This document shows, one piece after another, positions 35,562 to 47,930 of a stretch of 64,000 nt of DNA (position 1 is the first letter of the stretch; each line of letters opens with the position of its first letter). Under the pieces are notes generated by a model. The model saw only the letters and a list, made by a program, of their open reading frames with translations. It searched no databases and had not been told where the DNA came from. This DNA comes from Coffea arabica (taxonomy: Eukaryota; Streptophyta; Magnoliopsida; Gentianales; Rubiaceae): positions 16,245,557 through 16,309,556 of the forward strand of contig NC_092320.1 of the NCBI RefSeq assembly GCF_036785885.1, given 5' to 3'. The position numbers and the translations under genes were made by a program.

Positions 35562-38078
35562 GGGCTACCTTTCTTTGTTTTTTCTCAGGGTTTTGGGGGG
35601 AAAGACTTAGGGATTGATGGGACGTTAAATTCATATATAATTCAAATGTTGGTACTGGTTAATGACTTAAATGTCATTCATTGTTTGACATGGTCATTTG
35701 CTTCAATAATTTATCAAATGTTGTTATCACAGTCTTGTTTCCTTCTCCAACTTACTCTATGCCATTTTTTTAATATTTATATACTTATTTATTTTGTGGT
35801 CAATATTTTTTTGGTTTTGTGTTGTTGGGGGGGCAAGTTTCTTTCCCGTTTACTAAAAGTTCTTTTCTTGTACTAGTTTGAAAAACTTAGAACGGACAAG
35901 GAAAAAGTTCCCCGGTTGCATGGGCACCGAAAGACAACACGGACGTGACACTACTTTTTTCCACCCCTTTTACCTCTTCTTTTCATTTTCTTCTCATGCA
36001 TGTTAATTCAAGAAAATGACTAGTCTTTAATTAAAGAGACCTTTATTTTGGGGTTCAATGAATTAAATTTAGACCCATTCTAATTTGATGATAGGTTCTC
36101 ATGGCATATTGCTCAACATCTAGATGACAAAGCACCATGCCTTCTGCGCTAAGCTAGCTAGCTAGCTAGCAAGGTAGTCTGCTATCGTGGAACGAGCACC
36201 ACCGCAAACACAAGTTGCCTCAATTGATAACAACGGATTGCTTTTTTACAAAAATTTTGTACATTTGAATCCCGCTGACGATATAATGGATATATCGGTA
36301 GGCAATCTGTAAGAATCTCTGTAAGCGAGTTATGGGTCTCAGGACATGCCTTAACCCATCGTAGTGATCGGAGTCGAACTCACTCAAACTTTTATTTATC
36401 AAAAAAATAAATAAATAAAGAATGAGCACCAACGCACAAAATCACGGGTTTTTGGATTCCCCCAAGAAGGGAGAGGGGGTGAGAAGAAATTGTTTCAAGC
36501 ATACATTCAGAAAGCTTTATGAATATTTATTGAAACAACAAACACCTAAACCCTAATAAGTAATGACACCAATAATGTGTCATTTCACAAACAACCGTGT
36601 CTAATCGAGTTTGAATTTCACTGTGCACTATCTGTGAAGAGAATCATGGCGTTTTAACAAAGATAATCTTGTTTAACAAGAGTTCTATCAATAATAGCAT
36701 GCCCTAACCTAATTGATAGCATTCGTGTATGAACTCAAAAAGCCCTGATTAAAAACTGAAATAGGGGATTACACTAGAGAATGAGAGGATAATGCTAGAG
36801 AACACACGAGTTTCCTTTCCGTGGAAAAACACTCGATCAAAAGGAATAAGATTTTATCTGATCAAGATACAAGATATGGTGAATGTGATTCTCTCAAGCA
36901 AATAAAATAGTAGTAAAGAACAGGTGGAGATGATCCCAGTAAAAATCATTTTCTTCCACTAACATATGTTATCAAGAGCATCAAATCCAGAATCATAGAA
37001 TATCGAACCCACATGCCGCATAAGAGTTGCATCACCAAAAGAAGATCGAGTTCAATTCATTGCCATAAGCGCATAATCCTTCTTTATTTATTTATTTTGG
37101 TGTGCAAAAGCTTCATTATCATCACCATCATCATCATCATCTCTTAGAAAGAAAGATTCATAATTCCTAGATTATATAAAACATTTTCTCAAGCATCTGA
37201 TCTGCACACGGATTGGTAGAATCCACAAGTAGATAGCCTTTTCTTGCAATCCATATTCCCATGTCCACATCTCCCACAAACTCACATCCAGCTTTTGGAT
37301 ATTGGGATTTGGAATCCACTATGGATCAGGTTCCCATGGCTCAACCAATGCCAAGAGTATAATATATGTGATGACATGACATAGGAAAACACTTGGAATA
37401 AAAATGCAACTAGCATTAAAGGAAGAAAGAACACATGCATAGAATCAAGAGTAATAAATGGTACCAATAACAGTAAAAGTTACATGCTTTACATATATAA
37501 AACTATAGGTAGTTCTTTCATCTTCCTCTACTCTGCAATTCTGACAACTGTATGGTATTATTTTGGAGTTCCAACATCAGAGTCCACAGAAATTATCTGC
37601 ATCAGCAACATGCTCCTTTTCTTTACCCCCTAAAGAATATGGATGTTAACCAATGAACAAATTATGAACTCCTCAAAGTAACAACCGCATCGCCATAAAG
37701 ATTATCCACGCATCAGTAGCTCCACTTCAGAGAAACATTATGGCGATGGATAAAGAGAAAGAAACAATGACAAATGAACCTAATAATGCAAAAATATTGG
37801 TAATTAGGAGAGTAATAACCTAAACAGGGCCTGCTTACTCAAGTAAACCCAATCTTTCCTCATCCTTCTAAAATCTTCTTGAAATGAGACTAGAATAAAG
37901 AAAAATGGTTTTCCTCCACAATTTTGGACCTTTTCACCTTGGACCTTTTTAGGATGCAATTACCATCTTCCAAAAGCCACCGGCAACAAAAACCAAAAAA
38001 ATTGAAAACTTGCTGTATTTACCAAAACCTTGCGACTTTCAAAACCTCAAGACCAGCAAAGATAAACTTTTTTTTATC
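35562..38078. other. Intergenic, plus 3' flank of the CCCH gene
   Basis: No supported gene. Simple repeats include (GCTA)n near 36150-36170 and (CAT)n near 37118-37141. The segment 36230-36400 reads like a moderately repeated sequence: its minus strand carries GTTCGACTCCGATCACT, related to the duplicated repeat at 58.9-59.1 kb. The 200 bases before 38079 are probably the CCCH-gene 3'UTR. Confidence 0.5.
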
Positions 38079-40187
38079 TTACTGAGCAATGAGATGGTCA
38101 AGCTGCATTTGATCAAGCAATGCAGTCAAAGCAGAAGGATCCATTTGATCAATTTGGTGATCTAAATTTGCGCCCTCAGCTGAAGTAGCAGCACCAGCAA
38201 CATACTGTACAGACTTTTCCTTCATCTCTTGTGGAGAGTCTCTGACAAGGGACTGAACCCATGATAAATCTGGCTCCTCATTTCCAAGCTCAAATGATGA
38301 TGATCTCTTAAGCCTACCAAACTCGGTGCTGACAGCCCAGTCAGGCTTCCCCATGGAGGAACCCCAATTAGACCAGGTATCAGCTGGAGATCCAACTACT
38401 GCAGCTGAACTGGAGCCAAGATCGCGCGAGCTAAGACTCCGGAACTGCTGCTGCGGCTGCTGCTGCTGCTGCTGCTCACGCTGGGCGAGCATTGAAACCC
38501 TGGAACTCATAGGTGAGATGGGGTCCATGCTTCGGGGAGACATCCTCCCTGATGATGAAACTCCAAAAGAAGCCTGCAATAGAGAGTGATCAACACTTTT
38601 GGGTGAAAAGTTAGTGTTGATTGGAGATAACATGCTCTGCTGCTGCTGCTGAAACTGATTAAGAACCGCAGACTTATGAGTAGGGGAAAAAACAGCAGAA
38701 GCTAATGCCTGATCAGAGTATCTAGGAGATAAGCCCTCCACATTAAATAGGTCTTCAAGATTTGACGGTGTCATGGTTTTTGGACGAGAAGTTCGGTTTA
38801 AAGAACTTGAGTTGATATTTGGTTGAGAAATACGAGAGATTTCATCAAGGAACTGCTGCTGTTGAACATCGAACTCTGACAACATGTTTAAGTCCTCAGT
38901 AGGGATGTCTCTGGCATTGAATGATGATCTCAAGCGACTGGACTGAAGATTGCTTCCAGGGAGATGCAACGCCGGGGCATTTGGCTGTGCCCATCCCATG
39001 TTCGCAATGCCATTGGTGGAAGGAGACATGGGTGGGTTGAATGGAGATGGAGACATCATCGTAACTGATGAAGGAGAACCTGGTAAGAAGTTCATTCCAG
39101 CAAAATCCACAGCATTAGTGCTGGAGGGGCCCGTGCGAGGAGACGGAACAGCAGAACCAGTAGACACATACAAGGGGCGCATCTCCTCTTGTGTGTGGGC
39201 AAAGAAGCAAACTCTTCTATTGCAACTTGTACCATCTTTACAAAGCCGAGTCCTGTACTGTGCAGGGTGAAGCCAGCACTCGAAAACCCCATGAGCATAT
39301 TCACACATATCCCCCCTTCGACAAGTTCCCTTGCGAAAATCTGGGCAAGGAACGCAGCTGTAGTGGAACTTTCTCGGGTCCCTTCTTCGAGCATTTTCAC
39401 CAGGATGGACAAATGGGCACTCTGTCCAATCATGTGAATAGGCACGAGAGCAGGGTCGAACCTTAAATGAATACATTCTGAACTCATCTGTTGAATAGAT
39501 GCTGTTCTTAATGTCAGGCAAGGATGGATCAACAGGGTACTCTTTCTTCTCTGACATGGATGAGGCAGGAAGATCGCTAATCTTTGGAGAAGAAGTTGAA
39601 TCTGAATGAGATGATGGAGATCCATTTCCAGGGGATGGAGAAAGAGGCGGTGAATTGGAATTCGAATTTGAAGTAGTTGTTGACACCCTGAGTCTGTGGT
39701 CACCAAGTGAAGCTTCAGTACTGAGAAGCTTTTCAAGTAGAAGTTTCCTTTCCTGGAACTTAGGACAGACAATAATGACATCAATAGGTCGATGACCATT
39801 GATGTCCATCAAGTTTGGATCAGCACCAGCAGCTAAAAGCAATTTCACAGCATCAACGGCCTTTACGGATCCACCAGAGGCAGCACAGTGAAGTGCGGTG
39901 CTCTTGTCAAGACCACAAGACCGATTAACATCTATTTCAGACAGAGATAGAATCAGTTCCAAAACATCGATGCTGCCATATGTAGCAGCAACCATCAAAG
40001 GAGTCCTTTCCTCAAGAACCATTTGCTTTGAGCCCTTTTGGCGGCCATACCACAACCCAACTTCATCAACGCTAGTTGGGTCCTGTTCCACCCATCTTTT
40101 GAAGCCATCCATGTCATTGTTGGCAGCAAGCTCAAGCACACTGGCCAAAACATCTTCAGTTTCAACAGTTAAATGATTCATGTCCAT
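38079..40187 (-). CDS. Ankyrin-repeat tandem CCCH zinc-finger protein, OXS2/TZF7-9 type
   Basis: A single-exon CDS of 702 aa. I chose ATG 40187 (MDMNHLTVETEDV) because family members start like this and upstream in-frame codons offer no ATG. Ankyrin repeats occupy about residues 62-140. An arginine-rich CCHH-like motif (C246, H252, C257, H261) precedes two CCCH fingers: C281-x7-C289-x5-C295-x3-H299 and C316-x5-C322-x4-C327-x3-H331, the RR-TZF signature of plants. The long C-terminal part is rich in Ser, Pro and Gln, with a poly-Q run encoded near 38446-38476, and ends in QMQLDHLIAQ. Relatives (Arabidopsis OXS2/TZF7, TZF8, TZF9) act in stress responses, moving between cytoplasm and nucleus and binding RNA or DNA. 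The family call is firm; the exact orthologue is open. Confidence 0.95.
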   Translation of the reverse strand: MDMNHLTVETEDVLASVLELAANNDMDGFKRWVEQDPTSVDEVGLWYGRQKGSKQMVLEERTPLMVAATYGSIDVLELILSLSEIDVNRSCGLDKSTALHCAASGGSVKAVDAVKLLLAAGADPNLMDINGHRPIDVIIVCPKFQERKLLLEKLLSTEASLGDHRLRVSTTTSNSNSNSPPLSPSPGNGSPSSHSDSTSSPKISDLPASSMSEKKEYPVDPSLPDIKNSIYSTDEFRMYSFKVRPCSRAYSHDWTECPFVHPGENARRRDPRKFHYSCVPCPDFRKGTCRRGDMCEYAHGVFECWLHPAQYRTRLCKDGTSCNRRVCFFAHTQEEMRPLYVSTGSAVPSPRTGPSSTNAVDFAGMNFLPGSPSSVTMMSPSPFNPPMSPSTNGIANMGWAQPNAPALHLPGSNLQSSRLRSSFNARDIPTEDLNMLSEFDVQQQQFLDEISRISQPNINSSSLNRTSRPKTMTPSNLEDLFNVEGLSPRYSDQALASAVFSPTHKSAVLNQFQQQQQSMLSPINTNFSPKSVDHSLLQASFGVSSSGRMSPRSMDPISPMSSRVSMLAQREQQQQQQPQQQFRSLSSRDLGSSSAAVVGSPADTWSNWGSSMGKPDWAVSTEFGRLKRSSSFELGNEEPDLSWVQSLVRDSPQEMKEKSVQYVAGAATSAEGANLDHQIDQMDPSALTALLDQMQLDHLIAQ

Positions 40188-40236
40188 TATTATCAATAAC
40201 CAAAAGGAGATGATACAATTTGAGGCAGTCTTCGCT

Positions 40237-40269
40237 TTAACCACTCCAGTCCATAAAACATACTTCCAT
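40237..40269 (-). promoter_or_regulatory. Upstream ORF in the CCCH-gene leader
   Basis: A 10-codon ORF (MEVCFMDWSG, TAA) lies 49 bases before the main ATG, in another frame. It sits in the predicted 5'UTR exon just after the intron acceptor (TTTGCAG at about 40277-40283). It could damp translation of the main ORF. Confidence 0.5.
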
Positions 40270-40276
40270 TTCACAC

Positions 40277-41880
40277 TGCAAATAAAAGATTTGATATTAG
40301 TATCACACTAATACAATCAAGTCAGATTAGTGAGAGACAAGCACAACGAGCAGCTATTTCCAACCAAAAGCTTGGCAATATGAAAGAAAGCCACTAGGCA
40401 GAATAGACCAAAATTATGTTCTAAATTGTGGATATTGTACAAGAACAAGAAAGGAAACAAATAAACATTAAAATATAACGGGAAAGAGATAAACTTTTAG
40501 GTAAAAACGGAAAAGCAATAAAATTTGAAAAATATTTTGACTGGCTAAAGAGATAATCAGATTGGACAATTAAAAGTTACCATTTTTGGAACAGACTCAT
40601 CCATATGCTCACCAATTTATATCAAATAATGGATGAGGTTCACATGTGCAAGTGTATCTGTATTTGTGAGAGCTAAAAAGCCCCCAAACTTGCAGCAGTA
40701 TCATTATGGATTATTTTCTGAAAAATGACGAAATGCCATTCCTGGTTGGTGAAAACACTTCTGAAAGAAGAAGATTTCTCCACTTTGGAACTTGGATTTC
40801 AATCTTTGGGACATAAAAGCAAATGACAGAAAAGGCAAATGAATCTAACCTTTCTGCCTAGGATTGGACATAACCAAACCACTAAAACACCCTCTCCTCT
40901 CCTCCCCCAATCTCAGAATCCCAATCCAGGGGGCTGAGTTCGGTGGCAGTGCGGTTATTGACAGAAAAAGAACTTTGCTTTATGCATTAACAAAGGTTTC
41001 TTCTTTGTACATTGACTTGGGGCTCTTCAAACTTCTGAAGTGTAAAGCACAACATTTTATTCATATACGAAAGCCACTTCCTTTTCCAGTACTCTATTTT
41101 TCAGGAACCATAAGGATCATGTAAAAGAGATAAAGAAGAAAGTAGAAAGAAAATCTAAAACAACTATATAATCATATAAAACAAATTGATTAAAACAAGA
41201 AAGAGGGAAAAAAAGGACCAAGAAGCAAAGATGCATCAACAGTTTAACAGCAAAACCCCTGAACACAAAGAAAGTAAGCTAATTTAATAAAATAAAATAG
41301 AACCTGAAAATAAAGTCAATCAAGAAAAGGAAAAGAGAGTCGCTAAATCCCCACCTAACAACAAAACAACATCATCCCTTGACACATTTATAGACATAGA
41401 CACAAATACTTGCTCACATCAAAAGCTTCTTATCTGCATGCACATATATATACATCAGAATCCCAATATAATCTCAAGAAGCAAAGATTGAAAAGGCAGC
41501 ACAAAGAACTTACAAACAGAAAACAAAAAAAATGAGCACAAATTGAATAACATGCAAAAGATGAATGAAGTAATAGTAATACTAACATTTCTTACCACTA
41601 CAAATTGGTTCAGCTGCTAATCAGAATAACAAAACTCCTTCAGCAGCTCCATTCTTCCAGTGCATGCATAATAGGAACAATCTGAAAAGACAGGGAAAAT
41701 CGGGAAAATAGAAGAAGGGATGAGTTTACAGATCTAGAGAACAAAAGGGATGAAAGGAAAAGTTGTGAAGCAAAGAGAAGAAGAAGAAGAACTGTAGAAG
41801 AGGGAGGTGCTTGTTAGTTTAGTTTAGTGCTCTGTTTGTTTTTTTCTCCTCAGTTTCTTCTTCTTTCTTTCTGTTTCGCC
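40277..41880 (-). other. Predicted 5'UTR exon and intron of the CCCH gene
   Basis: The acceptor TTTGCAG precedes the coding exon at 40276. A good donor (TAGTG then GTAAGAAATG) lies at 41596/41595, giving a leader intron of about 1.3 kb. Another possible donor (GTAAGTTC) is near 41513. The pyrimidine/purine-rich tracts at 41760-41930 fit a transcription start region. Transcripts would settle this. Confidence 0.45.
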
Positions 41881-42500
41881 ATTACCTATGTCCTTCTTTT
41901 CTTTCTTTCTTTCTTCCCCTTTACTTTCTTTCACTCTCAATTGTCTCGAGAATCTCTCAACTCATGATCAAGACCATCATTATTATATTACAAAAAATAG
42001 CACTGAAAATTTTTTATTTTTTTTAAAAAAAGTAATACTCGATCACTCCTCCTCTCTTTTTTCTATTTCTTTTTACGCACGGTTGAACACCACTCTCTCT
42101 TTGTCTGGAGTAATTTTTGATTGAAATGAACGCCTACCCAATAGGGGATAAACCGTTTTTACATATGTCCAAACAAAGATTTGGTAAATGTTTCTTCGGA
42201 GTAATATTTTTCTCAAAGAAAGAAAGTGGACTGCGATGTCATTTTGATTTTGAGGTGCTATCCTATGCGTCCATGGTTTCTGAACCATTCTGACCTGGTA
42301 CCAATAGGAGCGTGTGTGCGGAAATTTGACCGTGGAGACTACAAATCTAATATGGATATGGTATAATGGCTTTCATTATGATTTAAGTTTCACATTCTTT
42401 TCTTTAGGCTTAAATTTCATATATTCACTTCAGCATTTCCAATTTATATGTGGGGATTTCAATTCTTTTAATTGCTATTGTTAGGATTCACTATAATTAA
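41881..42500. other. Promoter region of the CCCH gene, (CTTT)n tract
   Basis: A CTTT-rich microsatellite at 41895-41935 and poly-T/poly-A near 42010-42030. No gene is seen. Confidence 0.5.
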
Positions 42501-42900
42501 AATGACAAAGGAAAGATTGTGTTGATAGTTAGTTGAAAAAATATGCCGCGACAAAAGAAAAATATATATATTTTAAGTATAAAACGACAAAGGAAATATT
42601 ATGTTGATAGTTAGTTAGCCGGAAACATATATCGTGACAAAAGGAAAATATATGCATTTTTAAGAATAAAATGACAAAAGAAAATTTGAATGGTCAGTCA
42701 GTCGAGAAAAAGGAAAGATTACGTTGATAGTTAGTTACGACGGAAGAAAATTTGAATGATCAGTTAATCGAAAAAATGTATCACGACAAACGGAAAATAA
42801 ATGTACTTCAAGAATAAAACGACAAAACGAAGACTGTGTTGATAGTTAGTCGAGAAATATACCACGACAAAAAAGAAAAAATGTATTTTAATGAAAAGAT
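42501..42900. repeat. Degenerate tandem repeat of 90-120 bp units
   Basis: Four decayed units each contain 'GTTGATAGTTAGT' (near 42522, 42603, 42731 and 42838), with 'ACGACAAA' and 'GGAAAATA' blocks between them. Unit length varies. There is no coding potential. Confidence 0.8.
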
Positions 42901-44723
42901 TTTCTCGGCATCTAAACGACAAAATTAAAGATTTTGTTGCTCTTTATCTTTAGAAATGCTAACCAATAGCACAAAAAAGGCATTTTCGGTCAAAAGTTAT
43001 TTTCATAAATAATTACTTTAATTTTATTTGAACAAGGACATCGAGAATATTTTGACGGCCAAAAAAAATTATAAATACACAATTCATGTATTTAACACGT
43101 ACAAGTAAAATGGCTTCTTTTAAATTGTCATAATTTATTACACTATCGTATAAATTGTCATACACATTGCTTCACAATGAATTTTATAATTTCTTGATTT
43201 CCATCCCAATGATTATATTTACAATCTTAATTGAAGTTCGAATGTTCTTAGTTAGAAAACTCTTAGAGAAATAGAATTTTCATAATAAAAGGAGCGTAAA
43301 ACTATTTCAAGAATTGAAAGAATTTCTCCACAATTAGTCGATAAAATCAAAGATTTTTGTTTTTCTCACATTTAACAATCCATTGACAAAACAGTTAAAA
43401 ACAGCAAAAAGAAAAGCCATTTTTAAGTCAAAACTATTTTCATTCAAATAACTATTCCATTATTACTTATTAATCATTTTTTATTTGAATACAAACAATG
43501 ACAATATCTCAACAATGAAAGACAATATCCTAATAAAATGAATTTTGTGCATTTAACACATAAATTTGCTTCCTACATATCGTCATGATTTTATATTTTC
43601 TTGATTTTCCTCTTTATCATGATTTCTATCATTATAGCTAAAGTCTAAATCTCAAAATATTTATCATCATTATTCTCTTAGAGAAAGAAGAGCTTTTCGA
43701 AATGGGGCTAGTAATTGAGTAAGCTTTGCAAATTACCGCACCCAAACAAAGAAAACTAGTGATGGAAGGTAAATTCATTTTACTTTTAGTACCTTATTGG
43801 CTCTACTTCTCTACACGTCATAAGATCATTGTGCCTGGTTGTGGATGCAAAAGCACCAGATCATGCCCTTCACTTTCTAGTTTTAACCGCAAGCAAAACC
43901 TCAAAACTTCACCCAAATTCACTCCACATGAAAGTGAAATTCGGTCAGCTGGAACCAGAACCACATCCACAGGTAGCACCGTATCCCTGTGCAACTTTAC
44001 TACGTGGCGGCACCACCCTATTTTACAATCCACAAACTTTATGACGCAAATAACCTTCTCTTTTTCTACAGTGACGTGAGCTCTTCGAATGAACTCTTCC
44101 CACGTCCCCAAGTGCCAGGCCCTGCAACAGAATTGTCCGCACCGGTTGGACTTGGAGTGGTAAGGGAACCGGCTGGATGAGTGAGAGACGTCACTAAAGT
44201 CGCCCGTTAGGTAAGCAAAGGGCGCAGGGGTAACCGGTTGAAGCAGTGGCAGCGCGTGGGAGCGTGTTGGATAAAGATTAAACTGGAATTGAATGCGTGG
44301 TTGAGTTCCGCGAATTGGAGTCTCGGATTTCAGGGAAAGGTCAATTTTGGTTAAATGTTGAAGTCAAATCGCGTGGGGGGATAAAAAGCACGGCGCACCA
44401 ACGACTAAAAACACCGGAAATTAAATTTGGCAAAAATAAAATTTCAAAATTTTTATTAATTCAAAAAATTTTATTTTTCGCTTGTATTAGAAATTAAAGC
44501 AATTATTATTTCTTTTGTGACGAGGAGGGAAAGAAATCCAAAAAGTGGATTGGATTTTGCAGACAAATAGTTATCAATAATTAAAGAAATTGTGGCAAGG
44601 GAAGAGACATGACAGCCGCCGCAGTTGACTAAAAGATACAATGCAAAAACTGCAAAATTGAAAACTTTTTGGCCTTCCTATCGTTTCAGAAGAAAAAAAA
44701 AAACTTTTGGCCTAATTTTTTTG
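42901..44723. other. Intergenic, no supported gene
   Basis: 43.0-43.7 kb is AT-rich. The part 43820-44400 is richer in G+C, is open in several frames on both strands and contains CACGT and TGACGT-like motifs, but I recognise no protein and see no splice-consistent model. Confidence 0.45.
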
Positions 44724-45678
44724 GGTTGATTTACAAACCTTCCTGAGGTTTCACGAAATATTATTTAGCTTCGTTGAGGTTTTCATAATCTCATTTTAGC
44801 ACCATTGAATTGACATTTTGGTTATATTGTCAGCCCTTCTAATAAAAATTAACATTAGAAAATTCATGTTAGATGAGAGAGACTATTTTAGTGCCCTTAT
44901 TACCCATCAAAAAATGAACATTTTACAAATCAAGGGAAAAAGTATTGAATTGGAATTATTTTAAAAGCAAGGGAATGAAAATTGATAAGCATTTATATTG
45001 CAGCAAATAGTTAATTCTATAGCGGAGAGAGACGCTAAAAGCAAATACTATATTTTAAATCATTTCTATAAATAAAACCTTCTACTGTGTTGAAGGAAAT
45101 TAGCATATAAAACTCATGCATTTGAGCAAAAAACCTCAGCAATAGATGAAATTGAACTTCAATAGCATACGGAGAATTTACTCAAAATAGACCGATCTTT
45201 TCATGGGTGTGAAAAAATAAAAATTTTATTATAAAAAGAAAAAGTCAAAATTTAAAAAACTAAGACATCCAGAGCTTCAGTTATTTCACCTCTCTCATGC
45301 TCTATGTGAATAGGAACAAATAAATAGATAAATATAGTTGTACAACACAAAAAAAGGGGAAAAAGTACCTGCAATTCTTCTAATCCAAATGCGCGGGAAT
45401 ATTTTATTGATTAAATTCTATATTTCGTTGACATTTGCAATTCAACAACATATGTGTGTGTGTGTGTGTGTCAACGTTGTTAAAAAAATCAGGAAACTTA
45501 GAGAAATAAAAACAAGTTTAGGAAGTTTAAATATTAGGGTATTATTGATAATTCTTCACCTTTAATATTAGCATATGGTCTCACCATCACTTCAAGGGCA
45601 TTAAGTAAGATTTTAAAAATTTCAGGGAAGCTATGTTATATTTTGTGAATCCTCAAGAGGTGTTTCTAAAATTATTCC
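44724..45678. mobile_element. Mutator-like non-autonomous element (degenerate)
   Basis: The ends are imperfect inverted repeats built around ACAAACCTTCCTGAGGTTTC (left) and CCTCAAGAGGTGTTTCTAAA (right), the same terminal motif as 49194-50303 and 60832-61776. The element is about 955 bp. No convincing target duplication was found. A (TG)n run lies inside at about 45451-45471. Confidence 0.5.
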
Positions 45679-47930
45679 TTTTTCTTTCTTTTCTAGGAGC
45701 TTTACTGGGGCCATTAATTAATTCTAGTTGAAAAAGGCAACGAAGCACGTGAGAAAAGAGATGAAAAGAATAGTGGGAGAAAAAAATCAAGAAAAAAGAA
45801 AAAGTTGTACGCAAAACACATTGCAATATATGTCATAGAAAGAATAGGAACTATGGTCCGAGGAATTAGAATCATCCATTTTTAGTTTCTCTTGTGGGCA
45901 CCTACCGTTGGTGGGTAATTGCATGAATTTGAAAGTTTCATGTCAAGCAATCCAGCAAGTGGGAATTTCCGTTTTTTTTTTTTTCTTTATTCTTCTTTGT
46001 GGTGAATCTAATTTTAGAGCAACAAGGAGAAAATAAATTGACCAATAAACAAATATGTAGTTTGATCATCAAGAATTGTTTTTTTTTCTTTTTTGCTGCA
46101 AAGTTGCAAAATTTTCTTTCAAACGTACAATTAATCCCAGCTTGTAGGAGATTAAAATTACAATGTGTATGCATTTCAACTCCTGTTTATTTGATGCTTA
46201 CACAAATTGCCTCTATCATTGTAATTCTTAGTGATCATTTTAAAAATGTATTTCAAGAAATGTTAAGCGGGATTATGTTTTTCTTTTGCTTTTGGCTGGT
46301 CTGTGAGAGTGGGTAGGTGATACAATAAGTCTTCTTAATTGCATTACCACTGACTTTACTCAAGTAATTGTCTTAAACTTACGCCGAGTATTGCTTAATC
46401 TTTTTATCTTTCTGACTAATTCTGTGCCCGCTTCGATAATTAAGACTTTGTCCACCAAAAAAAAAAAGGGTAATTAATTAACAAACAGTAATGTATAATA
46501 AATTCTACTTATATAAGTCCCTAGAGATGTAATGTAATCAATCAATGAAGGATCATTTAAGCCAATGAGTAAGGTAGAGCAATGCCAGAAAATTGCAAAC
46601 GTTAATTCTATCTAAGTAGAAATTCTCTTTTTTGGTTCAACAAACTAAAAATGATTTTTTAACAACCTCCAAGATTTAAGATCGAGAAGATAGATTTATA
46701 TTTTTAACATGAACTACCAAGTCTTGAATTATTTCTCTTACCCTTTTCTTTTTTTTTTTTTTTTGAGTGATTTACTTTTCCCTACAGGCTATGTTGCCAC
46801 AAATATTAAAAAGTATCTATCAATGACTTAAAAATCACTTTTGCAACCTAAAAATATGAATAAAATACTAGAAATATGAATGACAACTATGTCAATTTTT
46901 GAATTTCAAATACAATTTTTTTTCACATGTACCATAAATCCAACAGTAATAGTATATATACTATCAGTATATATAAGATTTAATCTTATTTTTCAGGGAA
47001 TTATCTTTGATAGGAAAGTCGACGAGGCCTTAATTCATCGACTAAAGTTGAAATTTTAAAACTTAAAAATTCCGAGTTTCAATTTTCATTTTTGGCTCTC
47101 CGTTTTTTCAAATTCCGCGCCCTCCCCACTTTGCCCAAAAAAGGAAAAAAAAATCGCTGATAAAAAAATTCAAACCATTTTATATTTCTACATTTCATTA
47201 CTAATTTTTGAACTGCATGTATACACACCCGACCTTTCCCCTAAGTTTGTGGCCATTTTTTGGTGGTGAACCTGAAAATGATATATATCCGTTCACAGAA
47301 TGAATATTCATGCCAGGCTAGGCCGTGCTTATTTATTTGTTTATTGACGTCTTTGTGACGCCAATAATCGGTCGTGCTGCGAGAGTAACACGTGCAGTTG
47401 GAGCCATGAATGAAGACATTTGGACGATGGAGAGCTAAAGCAGAGTTCGCTTCCAGCAGAAAAGGCCGAGGGGCTCGGGCGATTTTATGACGTCTGTCTC
47501 TCTTGCTCGAAATGTCCGGACTCCACCCTTGCTTACGTTGGCGGCTTGCCTGGGCATTGCGGTGGATTTCGGCGGTGCTTCTTCCTTATTCAACTTTCTC
47601 ATGCTCATAAATCATGTAAATACACATTTGAACGTGCACAAGAGGTGGCACTACTTCAAAAAGTCAAAAGGAAAACAGAGACGAGATCATAAATAAAAGA
47701 ATTTATGACGCAGGGAAACAAAAAGGAGAAAAGACGCCTGGGGAGACACGACTGTGCATAAGGCTTATAACTAAGCAAAATAGGATGAAAACTCTTTTTT
47801 GTTTATGCACAAAAAGGGTGGAAGTATTCAAATGCAATACTACAAAGTTTGCTCGTTGATCATTTCATACTTGTAGTTGTGGTATTTTTATTTCATAGTT
47901 GTGGAAGTGATGCAAAACACCAATAATATT
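45679..47930. other. Intergenic, no supported gene
   Basis: AT-rich with poly-T tracts (45975, 46080, 46750). A more G+C-rich patch at about 47390-47700 contains ORFs of 90 and 69 codons in overlapping frames, preceded by ACACGTG. I recognise nothing in them. Confidence 0.45.

Noticed and set aside
36230..36400. tRNA gene or SINE head suggested by GTTCGACTCC on the minus strand
   Set aside because: No A box at the right distance and no cloverleaf could be drawn by eye.
37118..37141. Short CAT-unit direct repeats as a possible CRISPR-like array
   Set aside because: A plain trinucleotide microsatellite in a plant nuclear sequence, with no spacers.
38326..39466. Several plus-strand ORFs opposite the CCCH gene, including a Cys-rich one
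   Set aside because: The Cys-rich stretch is the antisense of the poly-Gln CTG/CAG run, and the others are antisense shadows.
39092..39799. 235-codon ORF on the minus strand overlapping the CCCH gene
   Set aside because: It is a frame-shadow of the zinc-finger CDS; the other frame carries all conserved residues.
40188..40274. In-frame N-terminal extension of the CCCH protein (29 residues, hydrophobic)
   Set aside because: It has no ATG (the first codon would be GTG) and begins right after a predicted splice acceptor, so it is leader sequence.
47420..47692. Candidate small Cys-containing protein gene
   Set aside because: Two overlapping frames are equally open, and I see no splice or family evidence.
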